A stretch of 64,000 nt of DNA from CAVSRC01 sp963732845 (GCA_963732845.1 CAVTBE010000001.1:33493-97492), one strand, 5' to 3'; shown: positions 52,716 through 62,386, counted from the first letter of the stretch. The notes: a model not told the origin generated them from the letters alone. Made by a program: numbers and translations.

Positions 52716-53767
52716 TGGATCAACGCGATTCCCCGGTTGCGGAAGCTGATGAAGACCTCAGTGCCGGAAGGAAGCGGCTGGTCGCTTTCGGAATCGACGA
52801 CGAACAGACGGCCGAGCGGACATTCCAGTTCGTATTCGACATGGTCGCCAAGATAAGCCGAGGAAGCGACCTTTCCGCCGAGCGCCGCCTGGTCCTTCGG
52901 GGCAAGCATCACCGCGTTGGAACGTATGGCGAGCTTGCCCGGACCCGGTCGTGCGGCCCGCGCCGGCACGGTCAGTCTGAGTTCGCCGAGACGCAGTTCA
53001 GCCTGCCCGTCCGCAGCGGAAACGACCGTGCAATCCACGACATTCGCTTCACCGATGAAGTCGGCGATGAACTCGGAAGCCGGGGCCTCGTATAGCTCGC
53101 GCGGGGTGCCGTCCTGCGCAACCCGTCCTGCTCGCATCACCACGATGCGGTCGGAGACGGCGAGCGCCTCCTCCTGATCATGCGTGACGTAGACGGCGGT
53201 GAACCCCAGGCGCTGCTGCAACTCCCGAATCTCGGTGCGCACCCGCCGCCTCAGCCGTGCGTCGAGGTTGGACAGCGGCTCGTCGAGCAGCAGCACCTGC
53301 GGCTCCAGCACCAGAGCGCGGGCCACCGCCACACGTTGCTGTTGCCCGCCGGAAAGCTCCGCCGGGAGCCGCCCCCCGAGATTGGCGAGGCCGACCAGAT
53401 CAAGCCCGCGCGCTGCGGTTTCTTTCGCCTCCGCCGGGCGCATGCCGCCCGACTCGAGGCCATAGGCCACGTTATCGGCCACGTTCATATGCGGGAAGAG
53501 CGCATAGGACTGGAACACCATCGACACATCGCGCCGGTTCGCCGGCAGCCGCGTCACATCCTGCCCGCCGATCACGATGCGCCCCCGCGTCGGGCTTTCC
53601 AACCCAGCCAGCATCCTCAGCACCGTCGTCTTGCCACAGCCCGAGGGGCCGAGGAGCGTGACGAGCTGGCCGGGCTCGATGATCAGCGACAGGTCCGCAA
53701 TGGCGGTGAAGCTGCCGAATTCCTTCCGCACTCCCTCGAGGGCGAGCGCGCCGCGGATCTCGCTCAT
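52712..53767 (-). CDS. ABC transporter ATPase (FbpC/AfuC/PotA type)
   Basis: The 351 residues have Walker A GPSGCGKTT (39-47), signature LSGGQQQRVAVARAL, Walker B VLLLDEPLSNLD, and a C-terminal TOBE region from about 240. It overlaps the permease stop and the phosphatase start by 4 nt each, giving tight coupling in the order binding protein, permease, ATPase, phosphatase. Confidence 0.92.
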   Translation of the reverse strand: MSEIRGALALEGVRKEFGSFTAIADLSLIIEPGQLVTLLGPSGCGKTTVLRMLAGLESPTRGRIVIGGQDVTRLPANRRDVSMVFQSYALFPHMNVADNVAYGLESGGMRPAEAKETAARGLDLVGLANLGGRLPAELSGGQQQRVAVARALVLEPQVLLLDEPLSNLDARLRRRVRTEIRELQQRLGFTAVYVTHDQEEALAVSDRIVVMRAGRVAQDGTPRELYEAPASEFIADFIGEANVVDCTVVSAADGQAELRLGELRLTVPARAARPGPGKLAIRSNAVMLAPKDQAALGGKVASSAYLGDHVEYELECPLGRLFVVDSESDQPLPSGTEVFISFRNRGIALIQ

Positions 53768-55956
53768 GCCGGAACCTCCTTCCTACTCACCGGTACTGAA
53801 CGTCGGTGCAGGCGGCGCTCGCCCACCAGCAGCTGGAAGCCGCCAATGATCGTGATCATCACGACGATCAGCACCGAAGAATAGGCGATCGCGATGCCAT
53901 ACTCGCCATTCTCCACCAGGCCCACGATATAGGCGGTGGCCATGTTGTATTTCGCCGACACCAGAAAGATCACCGCCGAGATCGACGTGATCGCCCGCAC
54001 GAAGCTGTAGACCAACGCAGCGAGGACCGCCGGACGCATGAGCGGAAGGATGACCCGCCGGAGCGTGCGGCCGGAGCCCGCGCCGAGCGACAACGAGGCC
54101 TCGTCAAGGCTCTGGTCGATCTGCGCCATGGCCGCCACGCCGCTGCGCACGCCGACCGGCATGTTGCGGAAGACGAAGCAGGCGACCAGGATCAGCGCGG
54201 TGCCGGTCATCTGCATCGGCGGCAGGTTGAAGGCCATGATATAGCTGATGCCGATCACCGTGCCGGGGATGGCGAAGCTCATCATCAGCGCGAATTCAAA
54301 GGCGCTACGCCCCGGAAAGTTCTGGCGCACGATGAGCCATGCCGTCAGCAGCCCGACCGCGGCGGTGAGCGGCGCTGAAATCAGTGCGATTTCCATCGTT
54401 GTCCAGAAGCTGTTCCAGGCCACACCCGTCCATTGCCAGCCGTTCTGCAGGCTCACACCGAAGCCGTCGATGTAATGTTGCAGCGTCAGTGTGTGGTCGA
54501 GCCCCCAGATCTTCACGAAGCCGCCGAACAGGATCATGGCGTAGATCGCCAGCGTGAAGATGCTCCAGATCACCACCACGGTCGTCACCGGCACGGCGAC
54601 CCGCGACGGGAGGAGCGCATGCTGCCCGCCATCGCCCTTGCCGCTGACGGTGGCGAAGTTGCGGCCCGAGAGCCAGAACCGCTGGGCGAGGAAGGCCGAA
54701 AGCGTAAACGCCAGGAGCACCGTAGCGAGCACCGCCGCGCGCGCCGGGTCGTTCTGCGCTCCGACGACAGCGAAGAAGATCTCGGTCGACAGCACCCCGC
54801 CCGAGCCGCCGAGCACCAGCGGATTGCCGAAATCGGCCATCAACTCGATGAAGCCGATCAGGAAGGCATTGGCGAGCCCGGGAGCCATCAGCGGCAGCGA
54901 GACGCGCCAGAAGGTGCGCCAGCGATCGGCGCGCAGCGTCTGGCTCGCCTCCTCCATCGACGGGCTGACGCCTTCCACCACGCCGATCAGCACCAGAAAG
55001 GAGATCGGCGTGAAGCTCAACATCTGGGCGATCCAGATGCCGGTGAGGCCGTAGAGCCAGCGCCCGAGTTCCCAGCCGGTCGCCCCCTCGATCACATGGG
55101 TCAGAGTGCCGGAGCGGCCAAGCAGAAGAGTGAGCGCAAGCCCGACCACGAAGGGCGGCGTGATGATCGGCAGCACGGTGAGTAGGCGCAGCCATTTCTT
55201 GAAAGGGAAGACGGTCCGCGTCGCGACCAGCGCGAAAGCGAGACCGAGCACCGTCACCCCGGTAGCCGTGCAGCAGGCCAGGAAAAAGGTCCGCCAGGCG
55301 ATGCCGCAATAGCCGCCCGCGAGGCACGCGAGACTCCAGATCTTCGGATCGCCGATGTTGCGGGCGACGCCTTCGGTGGTGAAGGAGCCGTCGAATTCTT
55401 GAAACGCGCCGCTGAACATCGAGATCAGCGGATAGAAAACGAAGGTCGCGACCAGCAGGATCAGCACGGCGATCGCGCCGAGCACGAAAGCATCGCCCTT
55501 CAGCGCCCCCCGCTCGGCGAACCCGAAGGCGATGAAGCAGGTGAAGGCCAGCGCCAGCACCACGGCGCCGGCGCCGAAGGCGGGCTGGCCCATGACCGGG
55601 CCGAACACCGCCTCGAGCTGGCCCCAGTTCCAGCCGCGCAGGCCGACCGAGAGCCCCTCGGCCACCATCCAGCCGAGCCCAGCCACGCCGATCAGTACCA
55701 ATGCCCCGCCACGTGTGCCGGGCGCCCGCGTCAACCGCAGTGCGGCCGCGAGCAAGAGGAGTCCCAACACCGGCCAGAGCTGCCAGCGACCATCGGCCGC
55801 CAGGAACAGGCCGGGCCAGAGTTTGGGATCGCCGATCGCGTCGCCGATCCAGTCGAAGGAGTAGAAGCCGCTGTGGACGCGGTACCAGGGCAGGAGCGCA
55901 AGCGCCAACGCGCCGGCCGCGATGGTGAGGTCGAGCCGGCGGTTGTCCTTGCTCAT
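53764..55956 (-). CDS. Fused ABC permease (FbpB/AfuB type)
   Basis: The start at 55956 (MSKDNRRLDLTIAAG) gives 730 residues. An N-terminal region of about 190 residues with four or five membrane helices is followed by two permease cores, each with an EAA-type loop (MEEASQTLRADRWRTF near 370 and LDEASLSLGAGSGRTL near 640). Such double permeases serve iron(III) or, in AfuB, hexose phosphates. The long helical N-terminal extension is a feature of the Afu-type branch. Confidence 0.9.
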   Translation of the reverse strand: MSKDNRRLDLTIAAGALALALLPWYRVHSGFYSFDWIGDAIGDPKLWPGLFLAADGRWQLWPVLGLLLLAAALRLTRAPGTRGGALVLIGVAGLGWMVAEGLSVGLRGWNWGQLEAVFGPVMGQPAFGAGAVVLALAFTCFIAFGFAERGALKGDAFVLGAIAVLILLVATFVFYPLISMFSGAFQEFDGSFTTEGVARNIGDPKIWSLACLAGGYCGIAWRTFFLACCTATGVTVLGLAFALVATRTVFPFKKWLRLLTVLPIITPPFVVGLALTLLLGRSGTLTHVIEGATGWELGRWLYGLTGIWIAQMLSFTPISFLVLIGVVEGVSPSMEEASQTLRADRWRTFWRVSLPLMAPGLANAFLIGFIELMADFGNPLVLGGSGGVLSTEIFFAVVGAQNDPARAAVLATVLLAFTLSAFLAQRFWLSGRNFATVSGKGDGGQHALLPSRVAVPVTTVVVIWSIFTLAIYAMILFGGFVKIWGLDHTLTLQHYIDGFGVSLQNGWQWTGVAWNSFWTTMEIALISAPLTAAVGLLTAWLIVRQNFPGRSAFEFALMMSFAIPGTVIGISYIMAFNLPPMQMTGTALILVACFVFRNMPVGVRSGVAAMAQIDQSLDEASLSLGAGSGRTLRRVILPLMRPAVLAALVYSFVRAITSISAVIFLVSAKYNMATAYIVGLVENGEYGIAIAYSSVLIVVMITIIGGFQLLVGERRLHRRSVPVSRKEVPA

Positions 55957-56008
55957 GTCACGTCGTTCTGGTGTGGGCGGGGCACCGCCAGGTGCCCCGC
56001 TGGTTCGC

Positions 56009-57031
56009 TCATTCGCCCGCGCGGCCGCCGATCTCGTTGTCCCAGCGCTGCAGAAGCGCCTTGCGGACATCGGTGGAGCCGTATTTGGCGAAATCGTAGT
56101 CGATCAGCTTGATCGAGGAGAGGTCCGGCGCCTCCTTCGGCACCTTGGCGTTCGCGTTCGACGGGATCTGGAACGATTTGGCCTCCGGCATCAGCTCCTG
56201 GACCTGAGGCTGCAGAACCCAATCGTAGTAGATCTTCGCTTCCTTGAGGTTTTGCGCCCCTTTGACGATCGACATGGAGCCGATCTCATAGCCGGTGCCC
56301 TCGCAGGGGGAGACGACCTTGACCGGGAAACCCTCGACTGCCTGGGCCACCGCGTCATGCTGGAAGACGATACCGAGCCCGGTCTCGCCCCGCGCCGCCG
56401 CCTTGATCGGGGCGGAGCCCGACTTGGTGTATTGCACGACGTTCTTGTTCAGCTTCTTGAGGTAATCGAAGGCCTGATCCTCGCCCATGATCTGCACCAG
56501 CGTGGCCAGCGCCGTATAGGCGGTGCCCGAGGAATTCGGGTCGGCGATTTCGATCTCGCCCTTCAGCGACGGGTCGAGCAGATCCTTCCAGCATTGCGGC
56601 GGGGTGATGTTCTTCTCTTTGAAGATGTTGGTGTTGTAGCCCCAGCCGAGTGCGCCGGAATAGACGCCAACGGTGCGGTAGCCCGAGACCTCGGCCTGTT
56701 TCACCGCCCAGGGCCGGAGCTCCGACAGCATCGGCGACTTGTATTCCGCCGTCAGCCCGGCATCCGCGGCCTGCAGATGCGGATCGCCAGTGCCGCCCCA
56801 CCACAGGTCGGTCTGCGGATTGCGCGACTCGGCGCGCAGCTTGGCATAGGTCTCGCCGGAGCTCAGCCGCACCATGTTCACATGGATATCGGCATGGTCC
56901 TTCCCGAAGGCGCCCACGAGCGTCTCGCAGACCACCACATCGGCCGCACAGATCAGATTCAGTTCTCCCGCGAAGGCCGGGACCGTCAACAGAATGGTGC
57001 TGCCCAGAAGGGCAAGTGTCAGTCTCTTCAT
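56009..57031 (-). CDS. Periplasmic binding protein (FbpA/AfuA type)
   Basis: GGGAGGAC precedes the ATG at 57031. The first 21 residues are a signal peptide cleaved at AFA-GEL. The 340 residues contain TDLWWGGTGDPHLQAAD, ADPNSSGTAYTALATL, GSAPIKAAARGETGLGI and PCEGTGYEIGSMSIVKGA. This set resembles AfuA-type proteins, which bind phosphorylated sugars, more than iron-binding FbpA with its tyrosine pair. The neighbouring phosphatase supports a sugar-phosphate substrate. It is divergent from lacI at 57201. Confidence 0.88.
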   Translation of the reverse strand: MKRLTLALLGSTILLTVPAFAGELNLICAADVVVCETLVGAFGKDHADIHVNMVRLSSGETYAKLRAESRNPQTDLWWGGTGDPHLQAADAGLTAEYKSPMLSELRPWAVKQAEVSGYRTVGVYSGALGWGYNTNIFKEKNITPPQCWKDLLDPSLKGEIEIADPNSSGTAYTALATLVQIMGEDQAFDYLKKLNKNVVQYTKSGSAPIKAAARGETGLGIVFQHDAVAQAVEGFPVKVVSPCEGTGYEIGSMSIVKGAQNLKEAKIYYDWVLQPQVQELMPEAKSFQIPSNANAKVPKEAPDLSSIKLIDYDFAKYGSTDVRKALLQRWDNEIGGRAGE

Positions 57032-57180
57032 GTGATGTCCTCCCATGCGCTTCTGCCTGCGCTGCTTCTTGCAAAGCTGTACAACAGGTTCTGACTCAAT
57101 CGAGACGTTGTCAACAATGCGTCTTCGGAATACCAGTAGGACGCACGCGTTGTTTGGGGAAAGGCTTCATGCAAGGCTGT

Positions 57181-57194
57181 TCAATCGTTTGAAG
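57181..57194. promoter_or_regulatory. Possible LacI operator in the divergent gap
   Basis: TTCAA-TCGT-TTGAA is a 14-bp dyad with central CG just before the lacI start at 57201. TTGTCAACAA about 75 nt upstream is a second weak dyad. Either could serve the adjacent LacI protein. Confidence 0.35.
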
Positions 57195-57200
57195 CTCGCG

Positions 57201-58235
57201 ATGTCATCCAGCGGAAAACCATCCTCTCCCGCCACCCCGAGCCCAGTGAGTGCGCGCCATGTGGCCGATCTTGCTGGCGTTTCACGCGCCGCCGTCTCGC
57301 GCACCTTCACTCCGGGCGCCAGTGTCTCGCCGAAGACCCGCGCCAAGGTGATGGCCGCAGCAGACTCTCTGGGCTATCAGGTCAACTTCCTCGCCCGTGG
57401 GCTCATCCGGTCCGAGACCGGCCTCGTCGCGTTGATCGTGGCTGAGATCAACACGCCCCACCGGTCGGATCTGCTGGCCGCCCTCACCGATCGTCTGCAA
57501 CAGGCCGGCAAGGTGGCGCTGGTCATCAACACTGGCCGTGCCGACGGCAATGTCGAACGTGCGCTCGAACAGGCGGTGGCCTACCGAACCGATGCGGCGG
57601 TGGTGCTGTCGGGCATGCCCCCGCTGTCCCTGGCAGAGACCTGTCTGCGTTACGGTATGCGTCTCGTCCTGATCAACCGCGACGAGGAACGGCCGGGCTC
57701 CCTGCTGATCCGCCTGGACGATGGTGCGGCGGGGCGCCAGGCCTTCATCTCGTTGCGGGCCGCCGGCTGTCGGAGGCTCGCGCTTGCCACGTCCAAGGCC
57801 GGCACGCCGAGCCTCGCTGCTCGCGAGGCCGGCTTCCGCGCCGCGGCCCGAGAGGAAGGTGTGGAGATTCTGGTCGAAGCCTTCGGGACGACCGCCTATC
57901 AGACCGGCGTGGACCTCGGCACCCAGCTCTTGGGCCGGCGGGACCGGCCGGACGGCATCTTCTGCACGACGGACCTGCTTGCTTGCGGAGTGATGGACGC
58001 CGCCCGTTATCGATTTGGCATTGCCGTACCCGAAGCGCTGTCGGTGATCGGTTTCGACGATATCGAGCAGGCCGGATGGGAAGGTTATGGGCTGACCACT
58101 TTCCGCCAGCCGGTTGACGCCATGGCTAAAAGGGCCGTTTGCTGGCTCACCGCATCGGAACCGCAAGTCGCGACAACCGACGCGGACGTGCTCTCGGCTC
58201 GGATGATCTGGCGCAGGTCGGTCCGGCGGTGCTGA
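57201..58235 (+). CDS. LacI family transcriptional regulator
   Basis: The ATG at 57201 gives 344 residues with the helix-turn-helix near 20-45 (HVADLAGVSRAAVSRTFTPG) followed by the ligand domain (LVALIVAEINTPHRSDLLA, VIGFDDIEQAGWEGYGLTTF). It is divergent from the AfuABC-like operon and is its probable repressor. An upstream in-frame extension exists but is cysteine-rich and unlike the family. Confidence 0.9.
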   Translation: MSSSGKPSSPATPSPVSARHVADLAGVSRAAVSRTFTPGASVSPKTRAKVMAAADSLGYQVNFLARGLIRSETGLVALIVAEINTPHRSDLLAALTDRLQQAGKVALVINTGRADGNVERALEQAVAYRTDAAVVLSGMPPLSLAETCLRYGMRLVLINRDEERPGSLLIRLDDGAAGRQAFISLRAAGCRRLALATSKAGTPSLAAREAGFRAAAREEGVEILVEAFGTTAYQTGVDLGTQLLGRRDRPDGIFCTTDLLACGVMDAARYRFGIAVPEALSVIGFDDIEQAGWEGYGLTTFRQPVDAMAKRAVCWLTASEPQVATTDADVLSARMIWRRSVRRC

Positions 58236-58469
58236 CAGCGCAGAGATGAACTTCCGCAGTTGGCGCTCAACCGAAGCCAAGATTGAACCGCTGCTCTCGG
58301 CGACAAGCAGGGTCGACGTTCGAATTCCGGGCGACAACCGTCGATGGGGCCGTGCGAAATTCACCTGCTGGCCACGGGATTGCGCGCCTTTTCTCCTCGC
58401 AGATGAACAATAAAGCGCGCCCGCGTCAGGCGCGCTCGCCTAGCAAATGAACTGAGGGACGCAAAAGCG

Positions 58470-58937
58470 TCACGAAGACCGCGCTACCGGGGTCGAAGAA
58501 TCCAGCTTCACCCCGATTGGGGATTCCCACGAGCACTCGCCCGCCTCGCCGACATCGACAACATATTCTGCGACCCAGGAACATCGCTCGGCGCACCGCG
58601 CCGGGGAAACCGCCCGGATCACGACGGTGACCCGACTGCCGGAGGGCACGCTCGTCTTGTCCGCCAGTTCGATCCGCACGCCGGCGACCTCGATCGCGTC
58701 GGCGCCGACCACTGTCGCCGGCACGAAATTGGCCTTGCCGATGAAGTCGGCGACGAAGCGGTTGGCGAGCTTGGTGTAGGCCTCGCGCGGCGAGCCGACC
58801 TGCTCGACCACGCCGGCATCGATGATGACCAGCTGGTCGGAAATGCTCATCGCCTCGACCTGATCATGTGTAACGTGGATGCAGGTTATGCCGAGGCGCT
58901 GCTGCAGCAGCGCGCACCTGATAGCCTGTTCGAGGTC
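58470..58937 (-). pseudogene. C-terminal stump of an ABC ATPase
   Basis: The stretch encodes ALLQQRLGITCIHVTHDQVE, AMSISDQLVIIDAG and FVADFIGKANFVPATVV, the part of an FbpC/PotA-type ATPase after Walker B. Walker A, signature and start are missing. The break falls exactly at the 69-bp repeat (58938), so the N-terminal half was removed by a rearrangement at the repeat. It is related to, but not a recent copy of, the ATPase at 52712-53767. Confidence 0.85.
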
Positions 58938-59006
58938 GAAATCGGCCTTGCGTGGTGACCGGGTGGTGATCGCGCGTCCACATGTCGCGGCGCACGACAA
59001 AGAATG
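58938..59006 (+). repeat. 69-bp direct repeat, right copy
   Basis: This is the partner of 51710-51778. Its left side cuts into the truncated ATPase and its right side is 33 nt from the tRNA fragment at 59040. Similarity outside the 69 bp ends sharply on both sides. Confidence 0.9.
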
Positions 59007-59039
59007 AACCACCAACGCGTTGATCTTCAGGGGGAAATT

Positions 59040-59089
<50 letters not shown>

Positions 59090-59205
59090 GTATCTGATAT
59101 TACCTTATTGATATTATTCGTTTTTCCGTGACTGTATGACATTCTGTATGAAACGATCGACAGTTTCAGAACGCGGTTTTGCGTCATGCGATGGCCCTTG
59201 CCCAT

Positions 59206-60194
59206 TTAAATAAAAGGGACGCCTGAGCCCTTCTTGTCGGAGATAGCGGCCGCGATTGTGAAAAGTTGCACCGTCATGATGAATCGTGTTCGCGGGGTTG
59301 ATTTTTTGATCTCGTAGTGATGCACATTCATGCGAGGCAGATCCGCGGAACTAAATGAGATAACTCTCTCTCCCTTCGCGCCTGTGGAATTTCCAACATG
59401 CGTTTCTATTAACTGCAGTCCCATGATGTATTTTTGAACTTTCTCGTCAAAATCGAAGTCGCTAACATCAATCCGATGCGCAAATTGATTGCGAACCCAA
59501 GCGATTTTCTTGAGGTCAGAATGCGCTGCTTTGGTGATGATTTGCAGCATATAGGCGAGGTCGATCTTGGCCGAAAATCCGCCGAGTGGTGCGCCAACCG
59601 CGAACATATCCTTTTGTACTTCGCTGTTGGTCAAAGTATGCGCGATGATTGCCTTTTTCAGACGATTTTCGATCATCGTCGCACCAATCAGAGCGACAGC
59701 ACGCTCTGGCGCATCGCTCATGGCTTCGGCGGCCGCAACTTCGTCGGAGTTGCCCGTTTGCCAAATGCCATCCTTGCCAATTGTGATTTGAAATTCTTTC
59801 GATTGCGGTTGTCCGAGAATTGGTAGTCGGCTCAATTCGCGTCGCCAAACATCTTTTTGGGCAATGACCTGAAGAGGCACTTTACCGACGTTAAGTGAAG
59901 TACAGCGAGATTTTCATGATCTGGCAGATTTGGGGGTGCAACCGCCAACAGAGGCCCCTCTATCGACGCGGTATTGGAGATGTTTATCTCGGTGGTGCCA
60001 GGTTGTATCAGCGTGGGATCATCTGCCGCTCTTCCCAAAAAGAACGCTGTAGTAACGAAAGGCGCGACTTGATCAGCGGAGAAGAATGCATTGACAGTGG
60101 TACCGCTAGCAGATTTTGTAAGTGCGATACCAGCGCGTTTGCTTCCCCTCGCGAGACCGATTTTGTCCGCCGTAATGGTCACGTTCCTTGCCAT
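59206..60194 (-). pseudogene. MltR-like island protein, frameshifted
   Basis: The ATG at 60194 follows GAGGGAA and opens a frame of about 100 codons to AVLHL. The sense then continues in another frame (VGKVPLQVIAQKDVWRREL) down to 59206. A missing base at about 59880-59895 joins them into one protein of about 330 residues. No ribosome site precedes the second part, which supports a single gene. The C-terminal half carries PLGGFSAKIDLAYMLQII and VRNQFAHRID, the pattern of the MltR/YggD family. The R-x4-H within RNQFAH also resembles a HEPN nuclease motif. The function is unknown. Confidence 0.6.
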
Positions 60195-60282
60195 GGTTTA
60201 TTCCCTCGTCTTGCCAAATCGGCGTTGACCGCCAGCACAAGTATAGGCCGAGACATGAAGATTTTTCGGCATCCGGTGTACG

Positions 60283-60531
60283 TCACCGGGCGATCTGATC
60301 CGCTATGCGTCGGCGTGCTTGTCGCACAGTGTCAGCCTGAAATATTATTTGGCGCATTGCGTCGATTAGCTGGTCATATGCCCGTCCCACTAGGCCGTCG
60401 ATCCCATCATTCTCGCTCGCCGCAAAGAATGAAAGAACGGCTTGTGGATGCTCCTGCGCCCCCGTGCAGGAATGTTCTACGATTCCCAATCAATTCAAGA
60501 ATGGTCTGCTCCTGTTGGGCAGACCATTCAT
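60283..60531 (-). pseudogene. Small island gene with probable frameshifts
   Basis: Behind GGAGACGAGG and an ATG at 60531, one frame reads NEWSAQQEQTILELIGNRRT then FLHGGA. Another then reads QEHPQAVLSFFAASENDGID, GLVGRAYDQLIDAMRQII and ends at 60283. The two parts join smoothly if the run of five C at 60459-60463 has the wrong length, and a second small shift lies near the start. The protein would have about 83 residues. No family was recognised. Confidence 0.4.
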
Positions 60532-60549
60532 TTCCTCGTCTCCACTGAT

Positions 60550-60980
60550 TTACGCAGTAGCCCTGCGCTTTCCAGAAGGTTTTGCCGCCGTGGTGACCTT
60601 CGCGAGCAGTTCGTCCAGTTCACCCTGCCTGGTAGCTTCAATCACGGTGTCGATCACTGAGATCAGCTTGTCTTGAGACGGCACCGCGATACCTGCTTTG
60701 CCATTCTCGAACTTGATTGGCTTCCAGCCTTGCTCCACCACGAATACGGTCGAACCGTTGGCATCTATCTTCCACCACGGACGGACTTTCTTTTTCGTCT
60801 CGACCAGGCTTCGCTCTCCGTCTTTCTTCGTCCACTTCTGAACAGTACGAACGAAAGTCGGGTCCTGTGCCAGTGCCTTCTGGTCTTCCAGCCGACTGAT
60901 CAGCCTGAGACGACGGTTCACAATGGATCGTTCTCCAGCTTCGTCATCGTCACAAACTTCAAGGTCTTCAGATTGGACAT
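60550..60980 (-). pseudogene. DUF6641-like island protein, frameshifted near the N-terminus
   Basis: GGAGG lies nine nt before an ATG at 60980. The first frame reads MSNLKTLKFVTMTKLENDP and hits a stop; the second continues with VNRRLRLISRLEDQKALAQD, KKKVRPWWKIDANGS, and ends with a helix (ATRQGELDELLAKV). A lost base at about 60922-60927 restores about 143 residues. The layout resembles DUF6641 proteins found on plasmids and integrated elements, whose role is unknown. Confidence 0.6.
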
Positions 60981-61303
60981 TTCTTGGTACCTCCGTGGTT
61001 TCAGTGGTACCGGTCCTCCTATCTCAAGGAACCCAGGAAGCAACCACCATTCACTCTCTCAATGGAGAGGACGTAGTGTTGAGTTACACCCCTAATCCAT
61101 GACCTATAGATACGTACATTAGTTGTTGAATATCAGTATGTTAAGCCGAATCCTAAGATAGATCCACATAGCCAAGATATTTGATTTTTGTAATTCAGTA
61201 TCTGTGCTGTTGTCCATATTTAAAAATATATCCATTCCTCCAGTTCTTTCCACCGCTACTGTTCATTATTCTATCAATGACGCCACCTAGAAAACATATC
61301 TCC
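60981..61303. other. A+T-rich intergenic region of the island
   Basis: Between the DUF6641-like gene and the HUH-like gene no frame has coding character. The only structure seen is a short hairpin CTCTC-AATG-GAGAG (61056-61069), lying upstream of the DUF6641-like start, where it could affect translation. Confidence 0.5.
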
Positions 61304-62128
61304 TCATATCGTTAGCGACATCTCATTAATGAAGCCTTCAAAGTCTGGTCTTAGTGTATTTTTGCCTGCTTTCAACATCTGTCTCTCAAGTTTCTCTGCC
61401 TCGTCATAGCCAAAACCGATCTTGAAATAAGTGACTCGTTGCCCCCTTTGACCAGGTACTTGGCTATATTCTCCAGGTTCGTCTTCAGTGCCTTGTCGGA
61501 ATGAAATGATTTGAGCTCGATCTGATATGGCTTATACCACCATCGTTTCATCTTTTCTCGAAGGACTACTTCTTTCTCATCGGAATCAACACCAAAATCT
61601 ACTATTCCGTGGAAATGCACTAACGCGAAACTATTCACTCTCTTGTCAAATAGATTTGGTTTACCGATCGACGGAACCAGCGATTCCAGGACATTGAGCT
61701 TCCGAGCTTCGTCAGCCTCTGATCTCAGTTGACGCATCTTCTTGAGATTTACGACCTCGATCTCGACCGCGCCAATTACCTCAATGCCCCTCACCCGCTC
61801 ACAAGCGTCCTTTAGCCGTGCCCTCATTCCAGTAACCGCCTGCAGACACTGGTCAACGTCCAAGGGCACAACGCTATCCAGCACCGTCACAAGCCGCAGA
61901 CGTTCAAGTGCCTCGTCTCTTTCTAAACCGCCCCATCGACCCAGAAACTGTTTCAGCAGTCGCGCCGCGTGCGTGGCCCTAAACGGAGTCGCTCAAAAGC
62001 GTGCTTCTTTATCTTTGCCCCAAGACCTTCAACTTTGTCTTCTTATGCACCCCAACATTTTGTCTATTTAAACCCTGCAATCGTTGAAATGTCTCACGGT
62101 GGTCGTTCTTTAGTTCTTCGAATGTCAT
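61304..62128 (-). pseudogene. HUH-endonuclease-like replication protein, multiply frameshifted
   Basis: The reading starts at an ATG at 62128 with GGAG nine nt upstream (MTFEELKNDHRETFQRLQGL). It changes frame near 62012 and again near 61985 (THAARLLKQFLGRWGGLERD), stays open through VIGAVEIEVVN, ALVHFHGIVDFG and NLENIAKYLVKGG, then changes frame near 61430 to finish with YFKIGFGYDEAEKLERQML down to a stop at 61304. The H-F-H and the Y-x-x-K match HUH motifs of rolling-circle Rep or transposase proteins. The restored length is about 275 residues. The HUH call is by motif only. Confidence 0.5.
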
Positions 62129-62206
62129 TTTAAATACTCCGATCTTTTGAAAGTTAGGATTACCTATATATAGGAATAAAGTACATCTCAAAGGAGAAAT
62201 ACGATT

Positions 62207-62386
62207 TTGTCACAAGTAAAGCAGAAGCTTGTCTCTATTTACATGCCCCGCGACCTGCGAAATTCCCTAAAGAATTTGAGCAAGGCCGAAATGACGTCAG
62301 TCTCCGCGATCATAAGACGATCGATTGCAAAAACACTTTTGGACCACGAAAAAAGAAGTAACGATTATGCAGAACCCCTACTTTGA
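62207..62386 (+). CDS. Small ribbon-helix-helix (CopG-like) protein
   Basis: A TTG at 62207 with a strong AAAGGAG ten nt upstream gives 59 residues. QKLVSIYMPRDLRNSLKNLS matches the beta strand and first helix of ribbon-helix-helix DNA-binding domains, and MTSVSAIIRRSIAKTLLD the second helix. Such proteins act as dimers, often as antitoxins or copy-number repressors. The gene is divergent from the HUH-like gene, in the position of a replication regulator, and overlaps the next gene by 20 nt. Confidence 0.6.
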   Translation: MSQVKQKLVSIYMPRDLRNSLKNLSKAEMTSVSAIIRRSIAKTLLDHEKRSNDYAEPLL

